Source: Nocardiopsis dassonvillei_B (lineage in GTDB: Bacteria; Actinomycetota; Actinomycetes; Streptosporangiales; Streptosporangiaceae). From it: 64,000 nucleotides of DNA. The DNA lies in the NCBI RefSeq assembly GCF_964273065.1, contig NZ_OZ186815.1, positions 2,170,001 to 2,234,000 of the forward strand, in the 5' to 3' direction. The notes below the pieces were generated by a model that searched no databases, was not told where the DNA came from, and saw only the letters and a program-made list of their open reading frames with translations. A program made the translations under genes and the position numbers. Below, in pieces: positions 6,479-15,093 of the stretch. Every line of letters begins with the position of its first letter. The stretch's first letter is position 1.

Positions 6479-9160
6479 TCATTCGTCGGCCTTCCCGCCC
6501 GTGTCGTCCGTGGTTCCGTCGAGTTCCTCACCCTCAAGGGCGGCGCGTTCGCCTTCGAGGAAGTCTCCCAGCTCGTCCCGGATCTGTTCGGCCCGGGCCT
6601 CGCCGGAGAGCTTGGGGGGCGTGTCCTCGCGCGACGGGGCGGGCGCTCCGGGTTCGGGGCGCGGCATCATGCGCAGCGGGGAGCCGTGCGGGGTGGCGCT
6701 GCGCCGGGGGAGCCCGGCGGCGGTGACGGCGGAGGTGCCCTTGCCCGGGGCGCCCGCTCCGTTCGCGGAGGAGCCGTTGGCCGGCGCGGCGGCCGGCGGC
6801 GCCGGCGCCTGGCGTACCACGGCGGGGACCGAGGAGGCCGGGACGGTGGACGTGCGCTTCTGTCCCGGGGTCCGCGGGGTGGCCACCCGCAGCAGCTCCT
6901 TGGGGACGATCACGTAGGCGCTCACACCGCGGAAGGCGCGGGATTCGAGCCTGGCCGCCAGTCCGTGCTTCTTGGCGATGCGGCTGGCCACGTAGAGGCC
7001 CATGTGCCGGGGGGCCTCCTCGTCCAGGACGGGCTCGCCGGACAGCCGCTCGTTGAGTTCGGCCAGCTGCTTGTCGGGGATGCCCACGCCCTCGTCCTCG
7101 ACGACGATCATGAGGCCCTCGTCGTCCAGGGTCTGGCCGCTGATGACGACCTGGGAGTGCTCGGGGGAGTTCGCGGTGGCGTTGTCGAGGAGCTCGGCCA
7201 GCAGGTGGCTGATGTCGTCGGCCGCCATACCGGTGATGGAGGTCTGCGGGAGCTTGCCCAGCTTGACGCGGGGGTAGTCCTTGATCTCCGACACCGCGGC
7301 GCGGGCCACGTCGAGCAGGGGCACGATCTCGTCGTGGGCGTCGGACTCGCCGCCGTCGTGTCCGGTCAGCACCAGGAAGTTCTCCCCGTTGCGCCGCATC
7401 CGGGTCGCGAAGTTGTCGATCTGGAAGAGCTTGTCGAGCAGGTCGGGGTCCTGCGCGTCGGACTCCAGCTCCTCGACCATCTCCAGCAGGGCGTCGACGA
7501 GGGAGAGGTCGCGCATGGCCAGGCCGGCCAGTGCCTCGTTGAGGAGGCCCTTGCCGTCCTCGCGCACCGCCGGGACGGCCGCGGCCGCGGGTGCGGCGGC
7601 CTCGGGCTCCGGCTCGGCGGCGGGCGGCTCGGGAGCCGGGGCGGGCTCGGTCTCCACGGCCGGGGCGGCGGCCTCTGGCGCCGTCTCCTCCGCGGCGGCC
7701 TCCTCGGCGGCGGGCGCCTCCTCCTGCGGCTCGGCCCGGGTCAGCGCCTTGTCGTCCTCACGGACCTCGGTGGCCGAGGTCTGCTCGGCGAACAGGGTGG
7801 CGACCGAGTCGGCGGTGACGACCTGCGGGGCCTGGCCCGCGGTGAACACGATGACGTGCTGGACCGGCTGGCCGTAGGGGTTGCCCTGCCCGGGGTAGAA
7901 CACCGGCTGGCCCTGGACCACGTAGCCGGGCGGCTGGAAGGGCGCCGGGTAGACGTTGGGGTAGGCCATCGGCGGCACCGGCGCCGGGTACACCGGGTAC
8001 GGGTAGGGCATCGGCGGCTGCTGGTAGGGGTAGTCGGCCCGCGGGGGCGCGGGCGGCGGGGTCCGGTAGTCCTCCGGCACCGGGCCGCGGGGGTCCGGGC
8101 CGTAGGGGCCGTGGTGGCCGCGGTCGGCCCCGTAGGGGTCGCGGTGGTCCGCGCGCGGGTCGCGCACCGGGTAGGGGTCCCGGTAGTGGCCGTCCCGGGG
8201 GGCGGGGTCGCGGCGCGGGACGTCGTAGCGGTGGCCGTCGGCGCGCTGACCGTACTCCGGTGCCGGACCGCGGTCGGCGTACCCGGGGTCGTGGGGAGCC
8301 CTGCGGTAGGCGGGGGCCTCGTACCGGTCGGGTTCGGCCCGCCGGCCGCGCCAGGCCTCCTGGTGGTCGCGGCCGTCGGCGAACTCGGCGTCGGCCCGCT
8401 GCTCGCGGTAGGACGGGGTGCCCTCCGGGAGCCGGCCCCGCCGGTCACCGCGGGAGGACTCCCTGCGGGCGGGCTCGGGAAGCGGGGACTCCGGTGTGGA
8501 GGATGTCGGGATGTGGGACACAGGCGCCTCGAATTGCTCCGTGTGGGGGGGCTCCGGCACACCGCCGGGGGGTGGCGCCGGTTCCTCGGACGCGGGCGGG
8601 GTCTGGTGCACCGGGGCCTCCTCCTCGGGTGCGGTGTGCTCCGTCGGAGCGATGACTTCGGGTGTGCGCGGCTCGGGCTCGTCGAGGCCGACTCCGCGCC
8701 ATTGGCCGACGGGGGTGGCATCGGGTGCGACGTCGTCGATCTCGACGCGCCGGGCCGTGGTGTAGGGGTTGGGGACGCCGGTACGGGGGGTCGGCCGGTA
8801 ACCGTTCTCGGCGGAGCCGGAGAAGGGGCCGACAGGCCGTTCCACCGAGGGGACGTCCGCGGGGGCGCTCTCGCCTCCGCCCGCCGTCGTCTCCCCGGCC
8901 AGGGGGGAGGCGGTGTGCCGACCGCCGTCCCGGGCCGCGGGGCGGCCGGGTTCCTGCGAGTGCGGATGCACGGGCTGATGCACGGGATTTCCTTGCTCGG
9001 TCTCCATGGAGCGGCTTTCCTGGATGCGGACCATGCGGTAGATGGCCCTGCGGAAACGCCCCTCACGCCTGACTGCGGGCTCCTCCTCCGTCGACGCCTT
9101 CGCCCCGTCCGCAGGGGAGCGGGGAACGGAGCCGTCTGCCGGCGGCGGCGCCTCTGCCAC
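6479..9160 (-). CDS. Conservon kinase-like ATPase protein CvnA, soluble and lacking the usual histidine
   Basis: An 893-residue conservon kinase homologue starting at GTG 9160 (GAGGAG eight bases upstream). The first 500 or so residues are disordered and rich in Pro, Tyr, Arg and Asp, then about 70 residues rich in Ala, Glu and Pro; I see no membrane segment or nitrate-sensing domain, which most CvnA proteins have. A dimerisation-like helix around residue 580 reads IDNFATRMRRNGENFLVLTG; the family usually has DHLATRMRR, so the usual histidine is Asn here. The HATPase domain (about 645-756) looks intact: N box LLAELLDNATANS, G1 VEDEGVGIP, G2 HMGLYVASRIAKKHG. A Pro-rich then acidic tail follows. 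It probably binds ATP and acts as a scaffold or switch, not a classical phospho-donor; that is inference. Confidence 0.88.
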   Translation of the reverse strand: MAEAPPPADGSVPRSPADGAKASTEEEPAVRREGRFRRAIYRMVRIQESRSMETEQGNPVHQPVHPHSQEPGRPAARDGGRHTASPLAGETTAGGGESAPADVPSVERPVGPFSGSAENGYRPTPRTGVPNPYTTARRVEIDDVAPDATPVGQWRGVGLDEPEPRTPEVIAPTEHTAPEEEAPVHQTPPASEEPAPPPGGVPEPPHTEQFEAPVSHIPTSSTPESPLPEPARRESSRGDRRGRLPEGTPSYREQRADAEFADGRDHQEAWRGRRAEPDRYEAPAYRRAPHDPGYADRGPAPEYGQRADGHRYDVPRRDPAPRDGHYRDPYPVRDPRADHRDPYGADRGHHGPYGPDPRGPVPEDYRTPPPAPPRADYPYQQPPMPYPYPVYPAPVPPMAYPNVYPAPFQPPGYVVQGQPVFYPGQGNPYGQPVQHVIVFTAGQAPQVVTADSVATLFAEQTSATEVREDDKALTRAEPQEEAPAAEEAAAEETAPEAAAPAVETEPAPAPEPPAAEPEPEAAAPAAAAVPAVREDGKGLLNEALAGLAMRDLSLVDALLEMVEELESDAQDPDLLDKLFQIDNFATRMRRNGENFLVLTGHDGGESDAHDEIVPLLDVARAAVSEIKDYPRVKLGKLPQTSITGMAADDISHLLAELLDNATANSPEHSQVVISGQTLDDEGLMIVVEDEGVGIPDKQLAELNERLSGEPVLDEEAPRHMGLYVASRIAKKHGLAARLESRAFRGVSAYVIVPKELLRVATPRTPGQKRTSTVPASSVPAVVRQAPAPPAAAPANGSSANGAGAPGKGTSAVTAAGLPRRSATPHGSPLRMMPRPEPGAPAPSREDTPPKLSGEARAEQIRDELGDFLEGERAALEGEELDGTTDDTGGKADE

Positions 9161-9496
9161 TGTGTCGTCTCCTCGGCTCGGGTGGGCGGTCCGGCCCCAC
9201 TCGCACGGGACGGGGATGGGGGCCCGTTCCGAAGACGAGCACCCACGGCCCGCACAATTCCTGCACTTCCACCGGTAATCGTCGTTCGGTTCGCCAGACT
9301 AACAAAGGTGGGCCGGGTTGGCAGACGAATCGGAGAAGCACCGAAAAAGCGACCTGCACATCACCGGTGACCAGGGGTGACGGGAACGGAACACCCGGCC
9401 GCACGGGGAAATATTGTTTGGTTTTGACATGATTTGTCTTAGTCAGGACCAAAGTCATTTTCCGGTCAGTGCTCTCATGGGACGCGCAACTCGTCG
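9161..9496. other. Conservon upstream region, no gene
   Basis: 336 bp between the CCR-like gene and cvnA. The stretch 9410-9460 is markedly AT-rich for this genome and is the best place for a minus-strand conservon promoter. It holds CAGGACCAAAGTC at 9444-9456, which recurs in inverted orientation at 10891-10903 upstream of the CCR-like gene. No credible coding frame is visible. Confidence 0.5.
9444..9456. promoter_or_regulatory. Candidate shared regulatory motif, copy 1
   Basis: CAGGACCAAAGTC, part of the wider pattern GTCAGGAC-N4-GTC, lies about 285 bp upstream of cvnA. The same 13 bases occur on the opposite strand at 10891-10903. A chance match of this length between two short intergenic regions is unlikely, so a common regulator is possible. 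Confidence 0.35.
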
Positions 9497-10741
9497 TCAC
9501 CCGGCCTCAACCGGGGGGGCGTTCACCAGTGCCACGCGGTTCCCCCACGGCTGCACGTTCTCGTAGATGTCCTGGTGGGCCCGCCCGATGTCGTCGAATC
9601 CCACCACCGAGCTCACACAGGGGTCCAGCAGGCCGTTCTGCACCAGGCCGATCACCGCCCGGCAGTCCGCGGTGGTGGCGAAGTGCGAGCCCTGCAGGCG
9701 CTTGAGGCGCATCCACAGGAAGCGCAGGTCGATCTCGGAGCGGTACCCCGACGTCGCGCCGCAGGTGACCACCATGCCCTCGTTGTCGCACAGGTACATC
9801 GAGGTCGGCAGGGTGTCGGCACCGCTGTGCTCGAAGACGATCCTGGGGTTGCGCCGCTCCCCCAGGGCCTCCCAGAACCGGCGGCCGAAGGCGCGCACCC
9901 CGGCGAGCCAGGCGGTGTGGGCGGCGGTGTCCTCCTCGTCCGGCATCCGCCCCCAGTGGTCGAAGTCCGTGCGCAGGATGGTCCCGACCGCCCCCAGCTC
10001 CCGGCACACCCGTGCCCTCTCCTCGCTGGAGACCACGGCCACCGCCCGTCCGCCCGCGTTGCGGACCAGCTGGATCGCGAAGGAGCCCAGGCTCCCCGAG
10101 CCTCCCCAGACCAGGACCGGGTCCCCGGGGCGGACGGTGTGCGGGTGCCAGCCGAACAACTGGCGGTGGGCCGTGGCCGCGGCCGCCAGGAAACCCCCCG
10201 CGACCTCCCAGGGCATCCCCTCGGGCCTGGGGTGGCACTGGACGTCGCGCACCAGGCAGAACTGGCCGAAGGAACCGTGGTTGGACTCGTAGCCCCAGGC
10301 CCGCATGCTCCGCGACGCGGCCGGGTCCCGGCCGGTGCGGATGTCGTCGGAGCTCTCGTCCCAGTCCCCGGGGGAGAGGATCACGTGGTCGCCCACCGCG
10401 ACCCCGCGCACCCCCGGCCCCACGGCCCAGACGATGCCCGCGCCGTCGGAGCCCCCGACGTGGTAGTCCTCCTCCTCGCCGGCCTTGCGGCGGGCCGCGA
10501 CGACGTCGGCCGGACTGCCCAGGGAGGCCCACACGTTGTTGTGGTTGATGCCCGCGGCCATCGTGAGGACGAGGACGCGGCCGGGCCCGACCCGGGGCAC
10601 CGGGACGACCTCGCGGGCGAAGGCCCGGAGGGGCTCGCCGTAGCGTTCGGGCCGGATCGTCATGGCGTGCATGCGCGCGGGCACATGCCCGGGCGGCGGC
10701 ATCTCACCGAGGTCGTACAGGTCCTTGGTGTGCTGGGTCAT
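9497..10741 (-). CDS. Crotonyl-CoA carboxylase/reductase family enzyme
   Basis: An MDR-superfamily enoyl-CoA reductase of the CCR family (414 residues from ATG 10741, with GGAAGGG ten bases upstream; an in-frame ATG at 10762 has no ribosome site). Family landmarks are VVPVPRVGPGRVLV, INHNNVWASLG (66-75), RAWGYESNHGSFGQ (148-160), the nucleotide motif WGGSGSLGS (212-220), VFEHSGADTL and LQGSHFATT. The Asn of NHNNVW, the Glu after WGY and the His of GSHF match positions reported to hold CO2 in carboxylating members. CCR enzymes make ethylmalonyl-CoA or longer alkylmalonyl-CoA from 2-enoyl-CoA with NADPH and CO2. With a PKS 6 kb away on the same strand, an extender-unit supply role is likely. 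A plain enoyl-CoA reductase remains possible. Confidence 0.85.
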   Translation of the reverse strand: MTQHTKDLYDLGEMPPPGHVPARMHAMTIRPERYGEPLRAFAREVVPVPRVGPGRVLVLTMAAGINHNNVWASLGSPADVVAARRKAGEEEDYHVGGSDGAGIVWAVGPGVRGVAVGDHVILSPGDWDESSDDIRTGRDPAASRSMRAWGYESNHGSFGQFCLVRDVQCHPRPEGMPWEVAGGFLAAAATAHRQLFGWHPHTVRPGDPVLVWGGSGSLGSFAIQLVRNAGGRAVAVVSSEERARVCRELGAVGTILRTDFDHWGRMPDEEDTAAHTAWLAGVRAFGRRFWEALGERRNPRIVFEHSGADTLPTSMYLCDNEGMVVTCGATSGYRSEIDLRFLWMRLKRLQGSHFATTADCRAVIGLVQNGLLDPCVSSVVGFDDIGRAHQDIYENVQPWGNRVALVNAPPVEAG

Positions 10742-10887
10742 GGCAGGGAAGCCCTTCCACATCCGGGGACCGGGGGCGCGGGACCGGTGGAGGTGTTCCG
10801 GTCCGGGGAGACGGGCCTCCGGCGTTCTCGGAGACTATCCCCGGACATGCGCCCCGACGGGCTTTTCGCCCCTTTCTCCACCAAGGT

Positions 10888-10903
10888 CAGGACTTTGGTC
10901 CTG
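10888..10903. promoter_or_regulatory. Candidate operator CAGGAC-N4-GTCCTG (shared motif, copy 2)
   Basis: A perfect 6+4+6 palindrome in the 247-bp gap, about 150 bp upstream of the CCR-like start codon. Bases 10891-10903 are the reverse complement of 9444-9456 upstream of the conservon, suggesting the two minus-strand transcripts share a regulator. Confidence 0.4.
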
Positions 10904-10924
10904 GTGTTCGGTTCCGACCGAAAG

Positions 10925-10982
10925 CGGGGCGGACCCGCCAGGGTCCGCCCCGGGAGTCCCGGAGGTCACTCCCGCCTCCGGG
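10925..10982 (-). terminator. Tandem hairpins after the ABC importer operon
   Basis: Two hairpins directly follow the last gene of the importer operon: a perfect 12-bp stem CGGGGCGGACCC/GGGTCCGCCCCG with a 4-base loop (10925-10952), and an 8-bp stem CCCGGAGG/CCTCCGGG with a 9-base loop (10958-10982). Confidence 0.75.
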
Positions 10983-10988
10983 CCCCTG

Positions 10989-12800
10989 TCACTCGACCGG
11001 ACGCAGATCGCCCTGGATCAGCGACAGGATGATGTGGTTGTCCATGTAGATCTGGTTCTGCGCCGCCGGGTGGTCGTCGTCGAACTTCTCCACGCGGACC
11101 CCCTCCAGCGCGGGGGCCAGGTACTTGTAGGTCCAGATCGGGATGCGCGGCAGCAGCTCGTTGAAGACGATCGACATCGTCCGCAGGGCCTCGGTCTGCT
11201 CCTCCTCGGTCGGCGCGGTCTTGGCGACCTCGACCAGGGCCTCCAGGTCCACCTCGCCCTGGCTGGGGCTCTCGACCTTCAGGTCGAAGTCCTGGCCGGG
11301 GGTGTCCCCGGTGCGGGCGTTCTCCACGAGGAAGTTCATCTGGAAGGCGCCCCAGTAGGACGGGATCTCCGGGTTGCCCCAGTGGCGCACGGCGACCTCG
11401 AAGTCACCGGCGGCCCAGATGCCCCACGGGTTGTCGGCGGGGACGTTGGAAGCGGTGGTCTTGATGCCGAAGTCGTTCCAGGCCTCCTCGACCTGGGTGG
11501 CGGTGAGCTCGAAGTCGCCCCAGCCGACCACGCCGATGACCTCGAAGCTCGCCTCCTCGCCGTCGGGCAGCAGCCAGATCCCGTTCTCCTTGGTCCAGCC
11601 CGCCTCCTCCAGCAGCTCGGTCGCCCTGTCGTGGTCCAGGTCGTAGGTCTCGAACTCCGCCAGCTCGTCGGCGGTGAAGATCTGCTCGGCCTGCAGGTCG
11701 ACCAGGCCCGCGTAGTGGTCGACGCGGCTGTAGGCGTCGCCGCGCGCGACCTGGCCGATCTGGTCGCTGTCCAGCAGGTGGGCCAGCGCCTTGCGGACGC
11801 GCACGTCCTTCAGCTCCGGCTTCTTCTGGTAGTTGAACATCAGGCCGCAGCCGTCGTACCCGGGGTGCTCCACCGAGCGCAGGCCCTCCACGCTCTGGAA
11901 CGCCTGCTGGTCGGCGGCGGAGGTGGCCAGCGTGGAGTAGTCGACCTCGCCCTGCTGGATGAGCAGGGACGCCTGCCGGTTGTCCCCCTTGTGGACGATG
12001 ACCTCGTCGAAGCCGACCTCGGTGCCCTGGTACCCGTCCTCGTTGCGGACCAGGGTGATGCGCGCGTCGGCGATCTGGGCCGGGTCGAACTTGTACGGGC
12101 CGCTGCAGATGATGTCGCCCGGGTCGAACGCGATGAACTCGGCGTTGAACTCGCCGTGCTCGTCGTCCCCTTGGCGGACCCCGTCGGCGACCATCGCGAT
12201 GGCGCGCTCGCCGAAGTCGCCGTAGGTGGACTTGGAGAAGATGCGGTGCTTGACGACCTGGATCTCGATGCCGGGGAAGGGGTTGTCGAAGCGGGCCCTG
12301 ACGCTCAGGTCGTCCAGCTTCTCCAGCTCGGTGATCTGCGGGAAGCCGATGGACCAGGACGGGGCCTCCAGGACGCGGATGGCGTAGTTCTGGTGCAGGT
12401 CGTCGGCGTTCAGGTCGGTGCCGTCGCTCCACTTCAGACCGGGGCGCAGGCTCACGATGAGGTCGTCGCCCTCCCAGGCGGCGTTCTCCACGAGCAGGTA
12501 GTCCCACTCGTGGGTCTCCCAGTTGTAGAACGCGCCCGAGGGCAGGAAGAGGTCGGCGTAGACCGAGTTCATGAGCAGCGCGCCGTCCTCCACGGCGACG
12601 TTGCGGGTCTGGGCGTCGACATCGAAGTCGAAGACGCCGGTGAACTGCCCCTTGACGGCGTCGGCCGCGTTGTCGCCGCCGGCGCAGGCGGACAGGACGC
12701 CGGCGCCCGCGACGCCGACCGCGCCGAAGCCGACGGCCTTGAGCAGCCGTCTGCGGTCGAGGTCCTGGAGGAGGGAGGGGCGGCTGGGGGTGGTGGTCAT
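10989..12800 (-). CDS. ABC importer substrate-binding lipoprotein, family 5
   Basis: A 603-residue SBP_bac_5 (peptide/nickel/oligosaccharide type) binding protein. The N terminus has a twin-arginine stretch (DRRRLLK, residues 15-21), a hydrophobic segment and a lipobox LSAC with lipidated Cys 39, so it is exported folded and anchored outside the membrane. The core shows family phrases such as LRPGLKWSDGTDLNADD and VRKALAHLLDSDQIG. It is the last gene of a six-gene minus-strand operon with two permeases, two ATPases and a 60-residue membrane protein. Family 5 proteins bind di/oligopeptides, and in some lineages cello- or chito-oligosaccharides; the ligand cannot be told from sequence, though the palindrome in front of the operon hints at a sugar-type regulator. 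Confidence 0.9.
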   Translation of the reverse strand: MTTTPSRPSLLQDLDRRRLLKAVGFGAVGVAGAGVLSACAGGDNAADAVKGQFTGVFDFDVDAQTRNVAVEDGALLMNSVYADLFLPSGAFYNWETHEWDYLLVENAAWEGDDLIVSLRPGLKWSDGTDLNADDLHQNYAIRVLEAPSWSIGFPQITELEKLDDLSVRARFDNPFPGIEIQVVKHRIFSKSTYGDFGERAIAMVADGVRQGDDEHGEFNAEFIAFDPGDIICSGPYKFDPAQIADARITLVRNEDGYQGTEVGFDEVIVHKGDNRQASLLIQQGEVDYSTLATSAADQQAFQSVEGLRSVEHPGYDGCGLMFNYQKKPELKDVRVRKALAHLLDSDQIGQVARGDAYSRVDHYAGLVDLQAEQIFTADELAEFETYDLDHDRATELLEEAGWTKENGIWLLPDGEEASFEVIGVVGWGDFELTATQVEEAWNDFGIKTTASNVPADNPWGIWAAGDFEVAVRHWGNPEIPSYWGAFQMNFLVENARTGDTPGQDFDLKVESPSQGEVDLEALVEVAKTAPTEEEQTEALRTMSIVFNELLPRIPIWTYKYLAPALEGVRVEKFDDDHPAAQNQIYMDNHIILSLIQGDLRPVE

Positions 12801-12802
12801 TC

Positions 12803-12985
12803 CTAGCGCTTCCTTTCGATGAGGACGGCGAGCAGTCCGAGGGAGAGCACGGTCAGGCCGATCACGACGGTGAGGACACTGATCACGAACTCGGCTGTGC
12901 CGGGGGGGTTCAGCAGGGCCGTGAGGCCGGCGGCCAGGGCGAGGAAGGCTCCGGTGAGGAGGCCGAAACGGCCGATGAGGAGCAT
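12803..12985 (-). CDS. Small two-helix membrane protein in the importer operon
   Basis: A 60-residue protein with two hydrophobic helices (about 5-25 and 32-54) and a basic C terminus (IERKR). It lies 2 bp from the binding-protein gene and 4 bp from the ATPase gene, so it is almost certainly co-translated with the importer. I do not recognise a family. Its placement suggests an accessory subunit of the transporter or an assembly factor, but this is inference. Confidence 0.65.
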   Translation of the reverse strand: MLLIGRFGLLTGAFLALAAGLTALLNPPGTAEFVISVLTVVIGLTVLSLGLLAVLIERKR

Positions 12986-12989
12986 CCGC

Positions 12990-14027
12990 TCACCCCTGGC
13001 CGACCACGTGGCAGGCGAGCAGTCGGTCGGGGCCGCGCACCAGCGGGGGGCGCCGGGCGTCGCACGTCCCCGGGGTGTGGAGGGGGCAGCGCGGGTGGAA
13101 GTCGCACCCCGGGGGCAGCGCGGTCAGGTCGGGGATGTCCGCGCTGCGCAGCCGGACGCGTTCCTTGGTCCGGGCCAGGTCGGGGTCGGGCTCGCAGACC
13201 GCGGAGATGAGCGCCCGGGTGTAGGGGTGCGCGGGGTCGTTGACGATCCGGGGGGTGGGGCCGTGCTCGACGACCTTGCCCAGGTACATGACGGCGATCT
13301 CGCCGTCCCAGGCGAAGTACTTGGCCACCGCCAGGTCGTGGGTGATGAACAGGAAGCCGACGCCCAGCTCGTCGCGCAGCCGCCCCAGGGTGTTGAGCAG
13401 GCTGACCCGGATGGACACGTCGAGCATGGAGGTGGACTCGTCGGCGATGATCACCTCGGGGTTCATCGCCAGGGCTCGGGCGATGGCGACCCGCTGGCGC
13501 TGGCCGCCGGACATCTGGTGCGGGTACTTGTCGAGGAAGTCCCCGGCGGGGGTGAGGTCGACCCGCTCCAGGAGTTCGGCGGCGACCCGGCGGGCCTCCC
13601 TGTGGTCGGCGACCATGCGGTGGCGGCGCAGTCCGGCGGAGACCGTGGAGTAGACGGTGCGGACCGGGTTGAGGGAGGCGTAGGGGTCCTGGTGGATGTA
13701 CTGGACCGCACGCCGGAACGCGGACCGCTCCTCCTTGTCCATGGCGGCGATGTCCCGGCCGCGGAACAGCACGGACCCGGAGGTGGGGTCGGCCAGTCCG
13801 GCGGCCACCCGGGCGGTGGTGGTCTTGCCGCAGCCCGACTCCCCCACCAGGCACAGCGCCCTGCCCGGGCGCACCTCCAGGTCGACTCCGGCGACGGCGG
13901 GCACGTCGCCGCGCGGGCTCGGGAAGACCTGGTGCACGCCGCGCAGGCTCAGCACGGGGGCGGGGTCGGGCCCGGGAGCGGCCGGGGCGGCGGCTGCGAC
14001 GGGTGCGGGCGCGGAGCGGTCAGTCAC
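12990..14027 (-). CDS. ABC importer ATP-binding subunit, OppF/DppF type
   Basis: The second ATPase of the importer, 345 residues from GTG 14027 (GAGGGGG six bases upstream; start overlaps the stop of the preceding gene by 8 bp). Walker A GESGCGKTT, Q-loop region IHQDPYASLNP, signature MSGGQRQR and Walker B VIIADEST are intact. The C-terminal oligopeptide-transporter extension with CDFHPRCPLHTPGTC, a cysteine pattern seen in this family, is present. It pairs with the 14020-15093 product to power uptake through the two permeases. Confidence 0.93.
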   Translation of the reverse strand: MTDRSAPAPVAAAAPAAPGPDPAPVLSLRGVHQVFPSPRGDVPAVAGVDLEVRPGRALCLVGESGCGKTTTARVAAGLADPTSGSVLFRGRDIAAMDKEERSAFRRAVQYIHQDPYASLNPVRTVYSTVSAGLRRHRMVADHREARRVAAELLERVDLTPAGDFLDKYPHQMSGGQRQRVAIARALAMNPEVIIADESTSMLDVSIRVSLLNTLGRLRDELGVGFLFITHDLAVAKYFAWDGEIAVMYLGKVVEHGPTPRIVNDPAHPYTRALISAVCEPDPDLARTKERVRLRSADIPDLTALPPGCDFHPRCPLHTPGTCDARRPPLVRGPDRLLACHVVGQG

Positions 14028-15093
14028 GGGTGGCCCCCTCGGCGGCGAGTTCACGGGAACGCAGGCAGGCGGCGGCGTGGCTGAGCCCGTCGCCGCGGGT
14101 GTGCAGGACCTCCAGTTCCGGGCGCCGCTCGCGGCACACGTCGGCGGCGTGCCTGCACCGGGGGGCGAAGGCGCAGCCCGGGGGCAGGGAGGTCAGCCCG
14201 GGCGGGCCGCCGGGCAGGGACTCGGGGACGACCAGGTCTCCGCTGACCGGGGGCACGGAGTCGATGAGCGCCGCGGTGTAGGGGTGGCGCGGCCGGTAGA
14301 AGATGTCGCGGGTGGTGCCGGTCTCGATGAGGCGGCCCGCGTACATCGTCCCGACGCGGTCCGCGAGCTCGGCGGCCAGGCCCAGGTCGTGGGTGATGAA
14401 GACCATCGAGAAGCGCAGCTCCTCGCGCAGCTCGGACAGGCGCTCGACGATGGCGCGCTGGGTGAGCAGGTCCAGGGCGGTGGTGGGCTCGTCCAGGATG
14501 AGGAGCTGCGGTTTCAGGGCCAGGGCCAGGGCGATGAGGACGCGCTGGCGCATGCCGCCGGAGAGCTCGTGGGGGAAGGCGTCCAGGACCCGGGCCGGGT
14601 CCAGCCGGACCGTCTCCAGCAGGGCGGCGGACTCCTCGCGGATCTCGGTGCGGCGGCGGGGGCGCCCGGTCTCGTGGGCGCGGAAGGTGTCGAGGAAGTG
14701 GTCCCCGATCCTGAGCACCGGGTTGAAGGCGTTCATCGCGCCCTGGAAGACCATGGCGGCCTCGTTCCAGCGGAACCGGCGCAGCTCCTCCTTACCCAGG
14801 GAGCGGACGTCGGCGGTGCGCCCGTCCTTGCGGCGGAAGAGGATCTCCCCGGCCGAGACGACGCCGGTGCGCGGCAGCAGCCGCAGCAGTCCCAGGCCCA
14901 GGGTGGTCTTGCCGCAGCCGGACTCCCCCACCAGGGCCATGGACTGGCCCGGGTAGAGGTCGAAGGAGGCGTTGTGGACGGCGGTGACCAGGGTGCGGCG
15001 GCCGGTGCGGTAGCCGATGTCGACGCCGCGGACGGAGAGCAGCGGCCCGCCGTCGGGGTCCGGTGCGGTACGGGAAGCGGTCACGTGGCTCAC
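14020..15093 (-). CDS. ABC importer ATP-binding subunit, OppD/DppD type
   Basis: First ATPase of the importer, 357 residues. Walker A GESGCGKTT, signature LSGGMRQR, Walker B LLILDEPTTALD, H-loop FITHDLG and the C-terminal oligopeptide extension CAFAPRCRHAADVC are all visible. GTG 15093 overlaps the upstream stop codon as GTGA, a typical coupled start; GTG 15084, nine bases downstream with AGGTGA in front, is an alternative. Confidence 0.92.
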   Translation of the reverse strand: MSHVTASRTAPDPDGGPLLSVRGVDIGYRTGRRTLVTAVHNASFDLYPGQSMALVGESGCGKTTLGLGLLRLLPRTGVVSAGEILFRRKDGRTADVRSLGKEELRRFRWNEAAMVFQGAMNAFNPVLRIGDHFLDTFRAHETGRPRRRTEIREESAALLETVRLDPARVLDAFPHELSGGMRQRVLIALALALKPQLLILDEPTTALDLLTQRAIVERLSELREELRFSMVFITHDLGLAAELADRVGTMYAGRLIETGTTRDIFYRPRHPYTAALIDSVPPVSGDLVVPESLPGGPPGLTSLPPGCAFAPRCRHAADVCRERRPELEVLHTRGDGLSHAAACLRSRELAAEGATRD

